Assembly (NCBI GenBank): GCA_015059065.1
Contig: SVBE01000003.1
Span: 26,012 to 90,011, forward strand
Origin: Erysipelotrichaceae bacterium
GTDB lineage: Bacteria; Bacillota_I; Bacilli_A; RFN20; CAG-826
Direction of reading: 5' to 3'
DNA: 64,000 nt
The translations under genes were made by a program, and so were the position numbers. Positions 1 through 9,170 of this stretch are shown one piece after another. The notes under the pieces were generated by a model. The model searched no databases. It was not told where the DNA came from and saw nothing but the letters and a program-made list of their open reading frames with translations. Every line of letters starts with the position of its first letter. The stretch's first letter is position 1.

Positions 1-1625
1 GAGATTAATTGTCTTTGACCTTGTGATAAGTTAGAACCATCACCATCAAGCATCGTATTAAATCCTTCTGGTAAACGAGTGATGAAGTCGTATGCGTTCG
101 CGATCTTCGCGGCCTCGATACATTCTTCATCGGTTGCATCTAGTCGACCATATCTGATGTTGTCCATAACTGTACCGGTGAAGAGATTGACATCTTGTAA
201 GACGATACCTAAACAACGACGTAATTCGTGTTTTTTAATCTTGGTGATATTAATACCGTCATATCTAATCTTTCCACCTTCGATGTGGTAGAAGCGATTT
301 AACAAGTTAGTGATAGTGGTTTTGCCTGCGCCTGTCGCGCCAACGAGGGCGATTTTTTGACCTGGACGGGCGTAAATAGAGACATTATGTAAAACTATCT
401 TATCTTCTGTATAACCAAAGGTTACATCATCTAATACGATATCGCCTTTAAGTTCAGTGTATGTGATTGAGCCATCTGCTTGATGTGGGTGTTTCCAAGC
501 GTAGTCTCTAGTTCTTTCTTCTGTTTCTTCAAATGTTCCGTCTTCGTGGTATTTGATGTGAACAAGGTCACAATAACCAGTATCGATCTCTTCTTTCTCA
601 TTAAGCAAATCCATAATACGAGAAGCACCCGCGGTTGACATTGCGACGAACATGAGTTGTTGGGCTAAGTTATTGACGTTAACAGAGAAGCCACGCGCGA
701 TGGATAAGAAGGCAAGGATAACACCGTACGTGATTGGGGCAACACCATCAGCGATAGAGATATTGTTCCAACCTTGTACCATAATGACACAGCCAACGAT
801 AACACAGAGAACGTAGATAAAGTTGCCGATATTACCCATGATTGGACCGATGATGTTACCGGCTTTATTACCTTTATTTGCGTATTCAAATAATTCGTCG
901 TTTAGCTTATCGAATTCTTCGATTGATTTCTCCTCATGGGTGAAGACTTTAATGACTTTTAAACCATTGATAGATTCTTCGATATTGCCTTCAACACGAC
1001 CAACCGCTTGTTGTTGTTTGCCGAAGAATTTATTAGCGGCTCCACCTTGTTTTCTGCCGTTGATGAACATGAAGAATGTTCCAAAGAAAACAACCAAAGC
1101 AAGCCATAATGAATAGACAAACATAACAGCGATGATACCAACGATGGAGAATATTGCCATCAACATATTTGGTACTGCTTGAGCGAAGAATTGTCTAATC
1201 GTATCGATGTCGTTAGTGAATAATGACATGATGTCACCATGCTTATGGGTATCAAAATATCGAATTGGCAATGTCTCGAGGTGATTGAAGATTCTAATTC
1301 TCATCTCGTTTAAATATTTTTGAGTGGTGACAGCCATTACGCGGTTCCAAGTATAGCTAGCAAAGATACCAACGACATATAAAGAACCCATTATAGTTAA
1401 TAAGATACCAATTTGTTGCCACATTTCTGCCTTGGTCAATACTTTGCTGGTCAAGGTATCAGTAATGTTTCTAATAAATATGGAAGCGGAGAAGTTTGTT
1501 GCCGCGTTAAAGCCTAAACAAACCACAACCAAAAGCATTCTCCACTTATATAATTTAAGGAAGTTTTTAAGGAGGAATGATAGTGTGCCTTTTTTAGCTT
1601 TACCAAATGCTTTTTTTGGTGGCAT
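1..1625 (-). CDS. ABC transporter permease/ATP-binding protein, BmrD/TM288-like half (partial)
   Basis: Half-transporter of an ABC exporter, running off the left window edge. The protein begins MPPKKAFGKAKKG and about 541 codons are present. The N-terminal half is a six-helix exporter domain. The nucleotide-binding domain has a Walker A (GATGAGKTT, about residue 430) and the window ends inside a variant signature, LSQGQ, instead of LSGGQ. Walker B and the catalytic Glu lie outside the window. The start ATG (1623-1625) shares a base with the TAA stop of the upstream half-transporter, so the two are translationally coupled. In the TM287/288 and BmrCD families the LSQGQ half pairs with a half whose Walker B Glu is degenerate, and that is the neighbour's condition. 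Likely substrates are drugs, lipids or peptides; the sequence does not say which. Confidence 0.9.
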   Translation of the reverse strand, partial: MPPKKAFGKAKKGTLSFLLKNFLKLYKWRMLLVVVCLGFNAATNFSASIFIRNITDTLTSKVLTKAEMWQQIGILLTIMGSLYVVGIFASYTWNRVMAVTTQKYLNEMRIRIFNHLETLPIRYFDTHKHGDIMSLFTNDIDTIRQFFAQAVPNMLMAIFSIVGIIAVMFVYSLWLALVVFFGTFFMFINGRKQGGAANKFFGKQQQAVGRVEGNIEESINGLKVIKVFTHEEKSIEEFDKLNDELFEYANKGNKAGNIIGPIMGNIGNFIYVLCVIVGCVIMVQGWNNISIADGVAPITYGVILAFLSIARGFSVNVNNLAQQLMFVAMSTAGASRIMDLLNEKEEIDTGYCDLVHIKYHEDGTFEETEERTRDYAWKHPHQADGSITYTELKGDIVLDDVTFGYTEDKIVLHNVSIYARPGQKIALVGATGAGKTTITNLLNRFYHIEGGKIRYDGINITKIKKHELRRCLGIVLQDVNLFTGTVMDNIRYGRLDATDEECIEAAKIANAYDFITRLPEGFNTMLDGDGSNLSQGQRQLI

Positions 1626-3403
1626 TATTGTTCCCCTCCTTTCCTATTTTGAGAATAATAAACTTCACGATAAATCTCATTGTTCTTTAACAAAGAATCA
1701 TGAGTGCCAATCGCGTTGATTTGTCCATTATCCATAACGATGATCTGATCTGCGGTTTCAATAGAAGAAATTCTTTGAGCAATAACGATTTTGGTCGTAT
1801 CAGGAACAATTTCTTTTAAGTTCTTTCTGATGATGGCGTCAGTCTTAGTGTCAACTGCAGAAGTGGAGTCATCTAAAATCAACACCTTAGGTTTTTTAAG
1901 CAAGGCTCTCGCAATACAAAGTCTCTGCTTTTGTCCGCCAGAAACGTTCGTGCCACCTTGTTCAATATATGTATCATATCCCTGTGGGAATTTTTCAATA
2001 AATTCATGAGCTTGGGCAATTTTACAAGCATGGATCATTTCTTCGTCGGTCGCATTCTCATCGCCCCATCTTAAATTGTCTTTAATGGTTCCGGAGAATA
2101 AGACGTTCTTTTGAAGGACAACCGCGACATTATTACGAAGCGTTTCTAAATCGTATTCTTTAACGTTTGTATCGCCGACTAAAACTTCGCCTTCGCTGAC
2201 ATCGTATAAACGGCAAATTAAATTAACCAATGATGTTTTTCCACTACCAGTGGAGCCGATAATACCGACGAATTGGCCAGATTTAATCTTGATATTGATA
2301 TTGCTGACCGCGTTATTTTCCGCTTCTTCTGAATAACGGAAGTTGACGTTTTTAAATTCAACATCGCCGTTTTTCATTTCGTAAACCGGGTTTTCACAGT
2401 TGACGATTGTGCTCTTTTCTTCTAGGACTTGTCCAATACGGTTCATGGACTCAATAGACATCGCCATCATGACGATAATCATAGACACCATCATTAATCC
2501 AGCGAGGATTTGAACGCCGTACGTGATACATGCACTAAGAGTGGCGACAGAGATGTTACCAATTCCACCAACAGGAACATTTTCAAGGATGAAATAAGAA
2601 CCAATCGCTAAAACTAAAATATTAGATAAGTGAATACTGGTGTTCATGATTGGGTTGCTGAACGCCAATATCTTTTCTGCTTTGATGAATTCGCCTGCAA
2701 TGCTATTTGATGCTTTTGCGAATTTCTCTTTTTCATAATCTTCTCTAACAAAGGATTTAACGACTCTGATACCTTCAACGTTTTCTTTAACCGATTGGTT
2801 CAATGCATCATAACGTTTGAAAACTCTTCTAAAAATTGGCATAGCCTTAATCATTAAAAGAATTAAACCAAACATAACTATAGGCATGATGCCAATAAAT
2901 ATCCAAGCAATCGCTCCACCGGAGATGAATGCCATAACAGCAGAGAAGATAATCATTAATGGGGCTCTTACGACGATACGAATAACCATAGAGAACGCCA
3001 TAACAGCATTGTTGATATCGGTGGTCATTCTCGTCACTAAACTAGAGGCGGAGAAGTGATCAATATTAGCAAAGCTAAAGTCTTGAACTTTGGCATATAA
3101 TGCATGTCTTAAATTTCTTGCTAGACCAGTGGAAGCCTTGGCTGCAAAGATACCGCCTAACACACCACAGATAATTGAGAATATTGTTAATCCAATTAAG
3201 ATACCGGCATACATCCAAATGGTGCCCATATCGACAGTCCCTTTTCCCTCTTCAATAGTGGAAACGAGAAGTGACATGATGAAAGGAATTGCGCATTCAG
3301 CACCGGCTTCACCAATCATTAAGATTGGGGTAATAATCGCATATTTTTTAAACTGCTTAATATGTGAGAATACTATTTTAAATTTTCTAATTAAATCAAT
3401 CAT
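1625..3403 (-). CDS. ABC transporter permease/ATP-binding protein, BmrC/TM287-like half
   Basis: 592-residue exporter half: six transmembrane helices (roughly residues 20-310), then an ATPase domain with Walker A GSTGSGKTS (about 380-388), signature VSGGQKQRL (about 486) and Walker B ending LILDDSTSAVD (about 505-515). The residue after the Walker B Asp is Asp rather than the catalytic Glu, so this subunit contributes the degenerate ATP site of a heterodimer. It overlaps the following half-transporter by one base (TAATG) and is divergent from the ATP-grasp gene at 3494. The start is the only reasonable ATG and the length is normal for the family. The substrate is unknown. Confidence 0.92.
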   Translation of the reverse strand: MIDLIRKFKIVFSHIKQFKKYAIITPILMIGEAGAECAIPFIMSLLVSTIEEGKGTVDMGTIWMYAGILIGLTIFSIICGVLGGIFAAKASTGLARNLRHALYAKVQDFSFANIDHFSASSLVTRMTTDINNAVMAFSMVIRIVVRAPLMIIFSAVMAFISGGAIAWIFIGIMPIVMFGLILLMIKAMPIFRRVFKRYDALNQSVKENVEGIRVVKSFVREDYEKEKFAKASNSIAGEFIKAEKILAFSNPIMNTSIHLSNILVLAIGSYFILENVPVGGIGNISVATLSACITYGVQILAGLMMVSMIIVMMAMSIESMNRIGQVLEEKSTIVNCENPVYEMKNGDVEFKNVNFRYSEEAENNAVSNINIKIKSGQFVGIIGSTGSGKTSLVNLICRLYDVSEGEVLVGDTNVKEYDLETLRNNVAVVLQKNVLFSGTIKDNLRWGDENATDEEMIHACKIAQAHEFIEKFPQGYDTYIEQGGTNVSGGQKQRLCIARALLKKPKVLILDDSTSAVDTKTDAIIRKNLKEIVPDTTKIVIAQRISSIETADQIIVMDNGQINAIGTHDSLLKNNEIYREVYYSQNRKGGEQ

Positions 3404-3436
3404 AGCGAGTTTATTTTATTGGTAAAAATAAATATA

Positions 3437-3465
3437 TTCAATTATTTTAATCAAAAATGTATAAT
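3437..3465 (+). promoter_or_regulatory. promoter of the ATP-grasp operon
   Basis: TTCAAT (3437-3442), 17 bp, then a perfect TATAAT (3460-3465). It lies 29 bp upstream of the ATG at 3494, in the divergent gap to the ABC exporter. Confidence 0.55.
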
Positions 3466-3493
3466 ACCTTTACGCAAGAGAGTGTAAAATTTT

Positions 3494-4771
3494 ATGAAAA
3501 ATTTCGTCTTTATTTCTCCCCATTTCCCAAATACCTACTGGAGATTTGTCCAAGGGTTGGTGAAAAACGGATTCCGTGTTCTCGGCATCGGGGATTGTCC
3601 TTATGATCAACTTTCCAACGAATTAAAGCAGTATTTAACCGAATATTATGCTTGCTATAACATGGAAGACTTCGAAGAAGAAGCTAGAGCAGTTGCCTAT
3701 TTTGAAAACAAATATGGTCACATCGATTATTTAGAGAGCAATAATGAGTATTGGCTCCAAAGAGATGCATGGCTCAGAGATCGCTTCAATATCACCACCG
3801 GGGTGAACAGTAAAGACATTGAAATTTATCAACATAAATCGATGATGAAAGCCTGTTTCCAAAAAGCGGGTGTTAAAACTGCAAAATACATTCTCGTTGA
3901 TACATATGAAAACCTTAAGAAGTTCGCTGACGAAGTTGGCTTCCCAATTTTTGCTAAACCAGATAGAGGTGTGGGAGCCGCAGGCGACTATAAAATCAAG
4001 AATTTAGATGATTTAAATAGATTCTTTAATGAAAAAGACCCAAATGTTCCATATATTGTCGAACAATTTGTCACAGGAAACATTGTTTCTTTTGATGGTG
4101 TTAGCGATTCACAAGGCAATGTCTTATTCGCGACAAGTGAATTCTTCCCACCATCTATTGCTGATATCTTGCAACAACAATTAGATGTCTTCTATTATTG
4201 CTTACCAAAAGTGCCTGATGACCTTGCAGAAATTGGACCTCGTGTCATCAAAGCTTTTAATGTGAGAAATAGATTCTTCCACATTGAATTCTTCCGCTTG
4301 AGCCAAGATATCAAGGGCTTAGGTAAAAAGAATGAAATTGTGGCCTTAGAAACAAATATGAGACCACCAGGAGGATACACTCCAGATTTATTAAACTTCG
4401 CAAATTCTGTGAACTGTTATCAAATCTGGGCTGACTCAATGGCGTTTGATGAAAATCGTCAAGTGATGACATATCCAAAATTCTATGCTGGTGTGGCCTC
4501 GCGTAGATTTAAGAACGAATATTTCTATTCTGATGAAGATATCGCTCGCACATTCCATGATAATTTATGCGCGACTGGCGTTTACCCACCAATTCTTGCC
4601 GACTGTATGGGTGATAAATACTATATGGCCAAATTCTGGACTCTCGAGGAGCTCAAGGTCTTTGAGGCTTATGTGGCGAGAAGAGTTGGCGAACCAGTTA
4701 AAGATATCAAAACTGAAAAAAAGAATAATAAAAAAGAACCAATATGCGATACGCATGTTGATGGAGCGTGA
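3494..4771 (+). CDS. ATP-grasp ligase (carbamoyl-phosphate-synthase-like)
   Basis: 425 residues with a pre-ATP-grasp Rossmann-like N-terminus (begins MKNFVFISPHFPNTYW) and a central ATP-grasp fold. The segment FPIFAKPDRGVGAAGDYKI matches the Lys/Gly-rich ATP-binding strand and loop, and EIVALETNMRPPGGYTPD matches the metal-binding E-x-N motif. The family joins a carboxylate to an amine or similar nucleophile through an acyl-phosphate; the substrate cannot be read from sequence. The C-terminal 20 residues are Lys-rich and probably disordered. It is followed with overlapping stop/start sequence by a RimK-like ligase and then an RluA enzyme, so the two ligases probably act together. The start is set by the promoter at 3437-3465. 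Confidence 0.8.
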   Translation: MKNFVFISPHFPNTYWRFVQGLVKNGFRVLGIGDCPYDQLSNELKQYLTEYYACYNMEDFEEEARAVAYFENKYGHIDYLESNNEYWLQRDAWLRDRFNITTGVNSKDIEIYQHKSMMKACFQKAGVKTAKYILVDTYENLKKFADEVGFPIFAKPDRGVGAAGDYKIKNLDDLNRFFNEKDPNVPYIVEQFVTGNIVSFDGVSDSQGNVLFATSEFFPPSIADILQQQLDVFYYCLPKVPDDLAEIGPRVIKAFNVRNRFFHIEFFRLSQDIKGLGKKNEIVALETNMRPPGGYTPDLLNFANSVNCYQIWADSMAFDENRQVMTYPKFYAGVASRRFKNEYFYSDEDIARTFHDNLCATGVYPPILADCMGDKYYMAKFWTLEELKVFEAYVARRVGEPVKDIKTEKKNNKKEPICDTHVDGA

Positions 4772-4773
4772 AA

Positions 4774-5658
4774 ATGAGAGGGCTGATTGTAGTTAATCAA
4801 TCAATCGGTCATAACCAATATAAAATTGATCGATTTCTAGAAGAATCTAGAGACCTAGGAATTGATTTGGATGTTGTGATCAATGATGGTCACCTCGCGA
4901 AGATTGAAAACGGCGAGATTGTTTTATCTATCCCCAAATATGATTTCGTCCTCTATTTAGACAAAGATATTTATGGGGCGAGAATATTAGAGAGACAAGG
5001 CTATAGATTGTTTAATAAAGCCGATTTCATCAAATTATGCGATGACAAGATGCTCACTCTTATTAGATGTGCGAACGAAGGGTTTCCAATCATCAAAACA
5101 TTGCCTGCTCCACTTGTCTATGTAGACGAATTAAGCGAGAGCAATTATAAGTTCCTTGACCACGTTGTTGAAGAGCTTGGATTACCGCTTGTTGCAAAAA
5201 GAGTATATGGCTCATTAGGAGAAGGCGTATACCTTATAGACACAAAAGACAAATTAAGAGAATTTTATAAAGAGAATTATCGTGGTCCATTGCTATTTGA
5301 AGAGTACGTTAAATCAAGCAAAGGTCGCTCCCTAAGAGCGTTAGTTATCGACAATAAAGTAATCGGTATTATCGAAAGAAATAATCCATCTGATTTCCGT
5401 AGTAATTACGGCACGACAAACTTCTCATTAAATTACAGCGGTAATAAAAAATGCTGGGATTTTGCAGAAAAAATCTCGCAAAAACTCAATATTGAATATG
5501 CTGGCATAGATTTTCTCTATGATGAAAACGGAGATCCAATACTCTGTGAAATCAATTCCAATGCCTTTTTTGAAGAGTTTGAAAAGACTACGCATATTAA
5601 TGTGGCAAAACTATTTTTAGAAATGGTGAAAAACAAGGTTAGCAATGAACAAAAATAA
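4774..5658 (+). CDS. RimK-family ATP-grasp ligase
   Basis: 294 residues, the usual RimK length. It has a degenerate N-terminal domain, an ATP-grasp core (LPLVAKRVYGSLGEGVYLI, Lys and Gly loop, about residues 140-160), the RALVIDNKVIGIIER strand and the metal-binding end ILCEINSNAFFEEFE. RimK relatives add glutamate or other amino acids to a peptide, protein or cofactor carboxylate. An in-frame GTG at 4768 would put the GGAG (4763-4766) one base away; the ATG at 4774 has it 7 bases away, so I take the ATG. The gene starts 2 bp after the stop of the first ligase and its 3' end overlaps the RluA gene by 14 bp. Confidence 0.82.
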   Translation: MRGLIVVNQSIGHNQYKIDRFLEESRDLGIDLDVVINDGHLAKIENGEIVLSIPKYDFVLYLDKDIYGARILERQGYRLFNKADFIKLCDDKMLTLIRCANEGFPIIKTLPAPLVYVDELSESNYKFLDHVVEELGLPLVAKRVYGSLGEGVYLIDTKDKLREFYKENYRGPLLFEEYVKSSKGRSLRALVIDNKVIGIIERNNPSDFRSNYGTTNFSLNYSGNKKCWDFAEKISQKLNIEYAGIDFLYDENGDPILCEINSNAFFEEFEKTTHINVAKLFLEMVKNKVSNEQK

Positions 5659-6556
5659 GAAAAGGTTTCCTAATAAAAAAGTTGATAAAAATTCCTATCG
5701 TGAATTCGTTGTTAATCACGATTGTGAGCTTTTAGATTTTCTTTTTGAAACCCATCCAGGACAATCCAAAAATTCCGTAAAATCTCTTTTGACAAATAGG
5801 CATGTAACCATTGAAGGCTCCCCTGTTACTCAATTCAATTTGAAGCTGTTTAAAGGTGACACAGTTATCATCTATAAAGAACCACAAAGAAAGGTGGTTA
5901 GAAGCAAACTCCCAATAATCTACGAAGACGACCATATCATCGTTATCAATAAGCCAAGTGGATTATTATCTATCGCTAGTGATAATGAGAAAAGATCAAC
6001 CGCATATCGCATCCTTAGCGACTATGTTCAACAGAAAGACAAACATAACCGCGTTTTCGTTGTTCATAGATTAGATGAAGATACCTCAGGGGTATTAATG
6101 ATTGCTAAAGACAAAGCTACACAAGAGAAATATCAAGATAATTGGAACGATTTAGTGAGCAAGAGAGGCTATTATGCAATCGTAGACGGCATATTAGATA
6201 AAAAACAAGGAACGATAACCTCATATTTAAAAAAGAACGCCCATAATATGATGTATTCCTCCAAAAAAAGTGGAGACGGACAATATTCGGTGACCCACTA
6301 TAAGGTTATTAAGGAGAAAGACAACTACTCGCTTCTCGATGTCAACATTGATTCGGGTAGAAAAAATCAAATTAGGGTCCACCTTGGTGATATCGGCCAT
6401 CACGTTATCGGCGATGATAAATATGGCAATCCATCTAATCCAATCGGAAGATTAGGATTACATGCTTATGAGCTTGATATAAAGGACCCGTATACTGGAA
6501 AAATCATGAAATTTAAGGCTCCAATGCCAAAAGAGTTTGATTTATTTATAAAATAA
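5645..6556 (+). CDS. RluA-family pseudouridine synthase
   Basis: 303 residues: an S4 RNA-binding domain (about residues 20-80: QSKNSVKSLLTNRHVTIEG) followed by the pseudouridine synthase domain. The catalytic Asp sits in HRLDEDTSG (about residue 142), and the family motifs GRKNQIRVHL and GDDKYGNP are present. It isomerises uridine to pseudouridine in rRNA or tRNA; the exact site (RluD-, RluC- or YhcT-like) cannot be decided. Its 5' end lies inside the RimK-like gene (14 bp overlap), which indicates co-transcription. A functional tie to the ATP-grasp ligases is not evident. Confidence 0.9.
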   Translation: MNKNKKRFPNKKVDKNSYREFVVNHDCELLDFLFETHPGQSKNSVKSLLTNRHVTIEGSPVTQFNLKLFKGDTVIIYKEPQRKVVRSKLPIIYEDDHIIVINKPSGLLSIASDNEKRSTAYRILSDYVQQKDKHNRVFVVHRLDEDTSGVLMIAKDKATQEKYQDNWNDLVSKRGYYAIVDGILDKKQGTITSYLKKNAHNMMYSSKKSGDGQYSVTHYKVIKEKDNYSLLDVNIDSGRKNQIRVHLGDIGHHVIGDDKYGNPSNPIGRLGLHAYELDIKDPYTGKIMKFKAPMPKEFDLFIK

Positions 6557-6579
6557 AGTATTCCTTTTTTTGCGTGTAT

Positions 6580-6588
6580 TGTTAAAAT
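6580..6588 (+). promoter_or_regulatory. extended -10 element abutting the DUF1538 gene
   Basis: TGtTAAAAT (TG at 6580-6581, hexamer 6583-6588). Six bases separate the hexamer from the ATG at 6595, which puts the predicted transcription start on or next to the start codon. No Shine-Dalgarno lies in those six bases, so the mRNA may be leaderless. Confidence 0.45.
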
Positions 6589-6594
6589 ATACAC

Positions 6595-8178
6595 ATGCTT
6601 AGGAAGATTTCGAAAAACTTATTAACTGCTCTATTATCCATAATGCCGATGATTGTCATCGTCATTTTATTATCAGTTGTTCCGTTTAATAATGGAACGG
6701 CTATGTATGCCCTTAATGGGTTTGATTACTTCGCTTTATTCTTTGGAGCATTCCTTCTCGTTGTCGGTTTAGCGATATTCCAGACTGGCACATTTGAAGG
6801 TTTAACTAAGGTTGGCCAATATATGGGAAACTCTTTATCTTCCCAACCCAAATATTTTGTTATCGTAGTATTCTCGTTCTTGCTAGGCGCGCTTATCACA
6901 TGTGCTGAGCCATCGATTATCATCGTCTCTAGCCAAATTGAGATCAATTCCTTCCTTTTAATTGGTTCAATTGCGGTAGGCGTTGGTGTTTTCGTTGTTA
7001 TCGGCGTTATTCGTATTACCCAGCACGCTTCTTTGAAGGTGTGGTATTTATTCTTCTATTTGATTGTTTTCTTACTCATCTGCTTAATTGCAGTCGATGA
7101 TACATCGCGTAAGTTTTTGCCGTTTATCTTTGATGCAGGCGGCATTACAACTGGTTCTGCAACTGTGCCATTCATTTTAGCGTTAGGCACAGGTATTGCT
7201 ATTGCACGTGGTAAACATCCACATGAAGATAGTTTTGGTCTTGTCGGTATGGCTTCAATTGGTCCAATTATCACCATGACAATTCTTTTGTTGGTGAATA
7301 GAAGCGGCTTTGATCCATATAAGATTGAAAATCCTAATGCTTACGCTGATATTGGTGGTGTTTTTGGTGATATCGTTCGCGCTTTATTGCCTTCAGGTGC
7401 CACTCATTTAGGGTCACTAATTGAAGTTGGTATGGCTCTTGCTCCAATTCTTCTCATCTTCTTTATTTATGAAGCCATTTATATCAAACTTCCGAAAGCG
7501 GAGATTCTTAGACTCATCAATGGTTTTATCATGAGCTATATTGGTCTAGTGATATTCCTTACAGGCGTTGGAGCGATTATGTCACCGTTTGGCACGCGTG
7601 TAGGTATGGCCTTAGGGGCGGTTAGCAGCGACTGGTTAATAATCGGTATATGCTTTGTAATCGGTCTTGTAACCATTGTTTGTGAGCCAGCTGTTCACGT
7701 ATTAACCACACAGATCAACGAAGCTTCTGACGGCTACATTAAAAAGAGTACGATATTATTTGCCTTATCCATTGGTGTTGGAGCGGCTATTGCCTTATCC
7801 GCGATTCGTTCTATCTTCAATTTCAACATCATGTACATTATCGTTCCAGGATATTTCTTATCCTTGGCGTTGATGTTTGCAACTCCAAATTTATATACTG
7901 CGATGGCGTTTGATGCAGGTGGTACTGCTTCTGGTCCAATGTCCGTTTCTTTCGTTTTACCAATGATTATCGGTATCACGAAATCCAAACACAACTTACC
8001 AATTGAATCTGTCGAATATTACACCCAGTCTTTCGGTGTTGTGGCCCTCATCGCGATGATGCCAATTTTAACTATTCAATTATTAGGTGTATATCTACAA
8101 GTTAAAAAGCTCATTCAACTCCGTGTTACTCGTGGAGTTATCGCTGATCCTAATGATGCACAGATTATTCACTTTTAA
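6595..8178 (+). CDS. DUF1538 membrane protein
   Basis: 527 residues, almost entirely hydrophobic, about 12-14 membrane helices. It is an internal duplication: ITCAEPSIIIVSSQI (about residue 105) is echoed by TIVCEPAVHVLTTQI (about 362), and FDAGGITTGSATVPFILALGTGIA (about 178-201) by FDAGGTASGPMSVSFVLPMIIGI (about 438). This two-repeat pattern is characteristic of DUF1538, a family of unproven function with a transporter-like fold. Two PII-like genes follow at 11-bp spacings, each with a strong Shine-Dalgarno. This suggests a transport protein gated by PII sensors. The substrate is unknown. Confidence 0.85.
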   Translation: MLRKISKNLLTALLSIMPMIVIVILLSVVPFNNGTAMYALNGFDYFALFFGAFLLVVGLAIFQTGTFEGLTKVGQYMGNSLSSQPKYFVIVVFSFLLGALITCAEPSIIIVSSQIEINSFLLIGSIAVGVGVFVVIGVIRITQHASLKVWYLFFYLIVFLLICLIAVDDTSRKFLPFIFDAGGITTGSATVPFILALGTGIAIARGKHPHEDSFGLVGMASIGPIITMTILLLVNRSGFDPYKIENPNAYADIGGVFGDIVRALLPSGATHLGSLIEVGMALAPILLIFFIYEAIYIKLPKAEILRLINGFIMSYIGLVIFLTGVGAIMSPFGTRVGMALGAVSSDWLIIGICFVIGLVTIVCEPAVHVLTTQINEASDGYIKKSTILFALSIGVGAAIALSAIRSIFNFNIMYIIVPGYFLSLALMFATPNLYTAMAFDAGGTASGPMSVSFVLPMIIGITKSKHNLPIESVEYYTQSFGVVALIAMMPILTIQLLGVYLQVKKLIQLRVTRGVIADPNDAQIIHF

Positions 8179-8189
8179 AGGAGGTATTT

Positions 8190-8813
8190 ATGGCTAAAAA
8201 AGAAGACAAAAAAACTAAAAAACCTGCAAAATCCCCAGAAAAAGAAGTGAAAAAAGCAGAGAAAAAAGAAACTATGGTAATCAAGAAAGACGCGATTAAA
8301 GCCGAGGTTAAACCAGTTAAAAAACCTGAGCCAAAACCTGAAGTTACACGCGAAACTAAAGTTATTGAAAAACCAAAAGTTGAACCAGCTAAAAAGGCTA
8401 AAGAAAATACGGTTGAAAAAATTGCTCACGGCGTTAAACCAAAGAAGGCTGTTAAAGAAACAAAATTTGAAGAGAAAAAAGACCTCGACAAATTATATGT
8501 TTACTTCACAATTGTTAACGCAGGTGTGGCGAGCAGCGTGGTTAAAGTATTTGAAGAAATGGGGTGCAGCGTATCCTTTGTACAAAACGGTATAGGTACC
8601 GCTAGTGAAGAAGTGAAAAAGGCTCTCCACATCCAAGACTCAAGAAAAGAAGTAGTGGTCTCTATCATTAGAGAAAGCCGCTTGGAAGATATTGAAAAAG
8701 AGCTTGCAGCGTTCTTCTTAGCAAGCAGAAGAAATAAAGGGGTCGCATTCGCCACTAAGATGGATGCGATTCAAGGCGTAAGACTTTATAAGTTCTTAAG
8801 CCAGACTTTATAG
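8190..8813 (+). CDS. PII-like protein with Lys/Glu/Pro-rich N-terminal extension
   Basis: 207 residues. The first ~95 are low-complexity K/E/P/A-rich and probably disordered (begins MAKKEDKKTKKPAKSPEKEVKKAEKK). The rest (from about residue 97, KLYVYFTIVNAGVASSVVKVFEEMGC) follows the beta-alpha-beta pattern of PII: a T-loop-like stretch (VQNGIGTASEEVKKALHI), then KEVVVSIIRESRLEDIEKEL. It is more divergent than the next gene and keeps few canonical nucleotide-binding residues, so ligand binding is uncertain. Shine-Dalgarno AAAGGAGG precedes the ATG. It is probably a subunit or partner of the neighbouring PII protein and the DUF1538 protein. Confidence 0.75.
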   Translation: MAKKEDKKTKKPAKSPEKEVKKAEKKETMVIKKDAIKAEVKPVKKPEPKPEVTRETKVIEKPKVEPAKKAKENTVEKIAHGVKPKKAVKETKFEEKKDLDKLYVYFTIVNAGVASSVVKVFEEMGCSVSFVQNGIGTASEEVKKALHIQDSRKEVVVSIIRESRLEDIEKELAAFFLASRRNKGVAFATKMDAIQGVRLYKFLSQTL

Positions 8814-8824
8814 GAGGATAAAAT

Positions 8825-9160
8825 ATGGCAAATTTTGAAACATTGTTCGCAGTAGTTAACGCCGGATTTACAGAAACGGTGATGGTGGCAGCGAGAGAAG
8901 CTGGTGCGAATGGGGGAACCATTATCCACGGACGTGGAGCGGGCTCTATTTTAGCCCAAAAGAAATACGGCATTGCTATTACTCCAGAAAAAGAAATCGC
9001 TATTATCCTCGTAAAGAAATCAATCGCCGATAAGGTAATGAATGCCATTTATAAAGCCGCAGGCGTAGGAACTCCAGCGGCTGGTATTATCTTCTCCCTT
9101 CCCGCTGAACGGGTCGTGGGTCTTAAATATGATGCAGAAGAAGAGCCTAGTAATAACTAA
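8825..9160 (+). CDS. PII-family signalling protein
   Basis: 111 residues, the canonical PII size. It begins MANFETLFAVVNAGFTETVM. The T-loop region is GTIIHGRGAGSILAQKKYGIAITPEKEIAIILV and the C-terminal helix/strand is AAGVGTPAAGIIFSLPAERVVGL. The nutrient-sensing GlnB Tyr-51 uridylylation motif is absent, so this belongs with the PII-like proteins tied to DUF1538 rather than classical GlnB. Shine-Dalgarno GGAGG lies 7 bp before the ATG. The stop codon is inside a terminator stem (9141-9170) and overlaps the stop of the convergent yfhO-like gene by 3 bp. Confidence 0.85.
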   Translation: MANFETLFAVVNAGFTETVMVAAREAGANGGTIIHGRGAGSILAQKKYGIAITPEKEIAIILVKKSIADKVMNAIYKAAGVGTPAAGIIFSLPAERVVGLKYDAEEEPSNN

Positions 9161-9170
9161 GCTCTTTTTT
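9141..9170 (+). terminator. Rho-independent terminator of the DUF1538-PII operon
   Basis: AAGAGC (9141-9146) pairs with GCTCTT (9161-9166). CTAGT and ACTA(A)G extend the stem inside, and a T-run follows. The stem contains the last codons and stop of the PII gene. Confidence 0.65.

Noticed and set aside
8175..8429. Minus-strand frame rich in Phe and Trp
   Set aside because: It is the mirror of the Lys/Pro/Glu-rich start of the PII-like gene at 8190; composition is an artefact of AAA/CCA codons.
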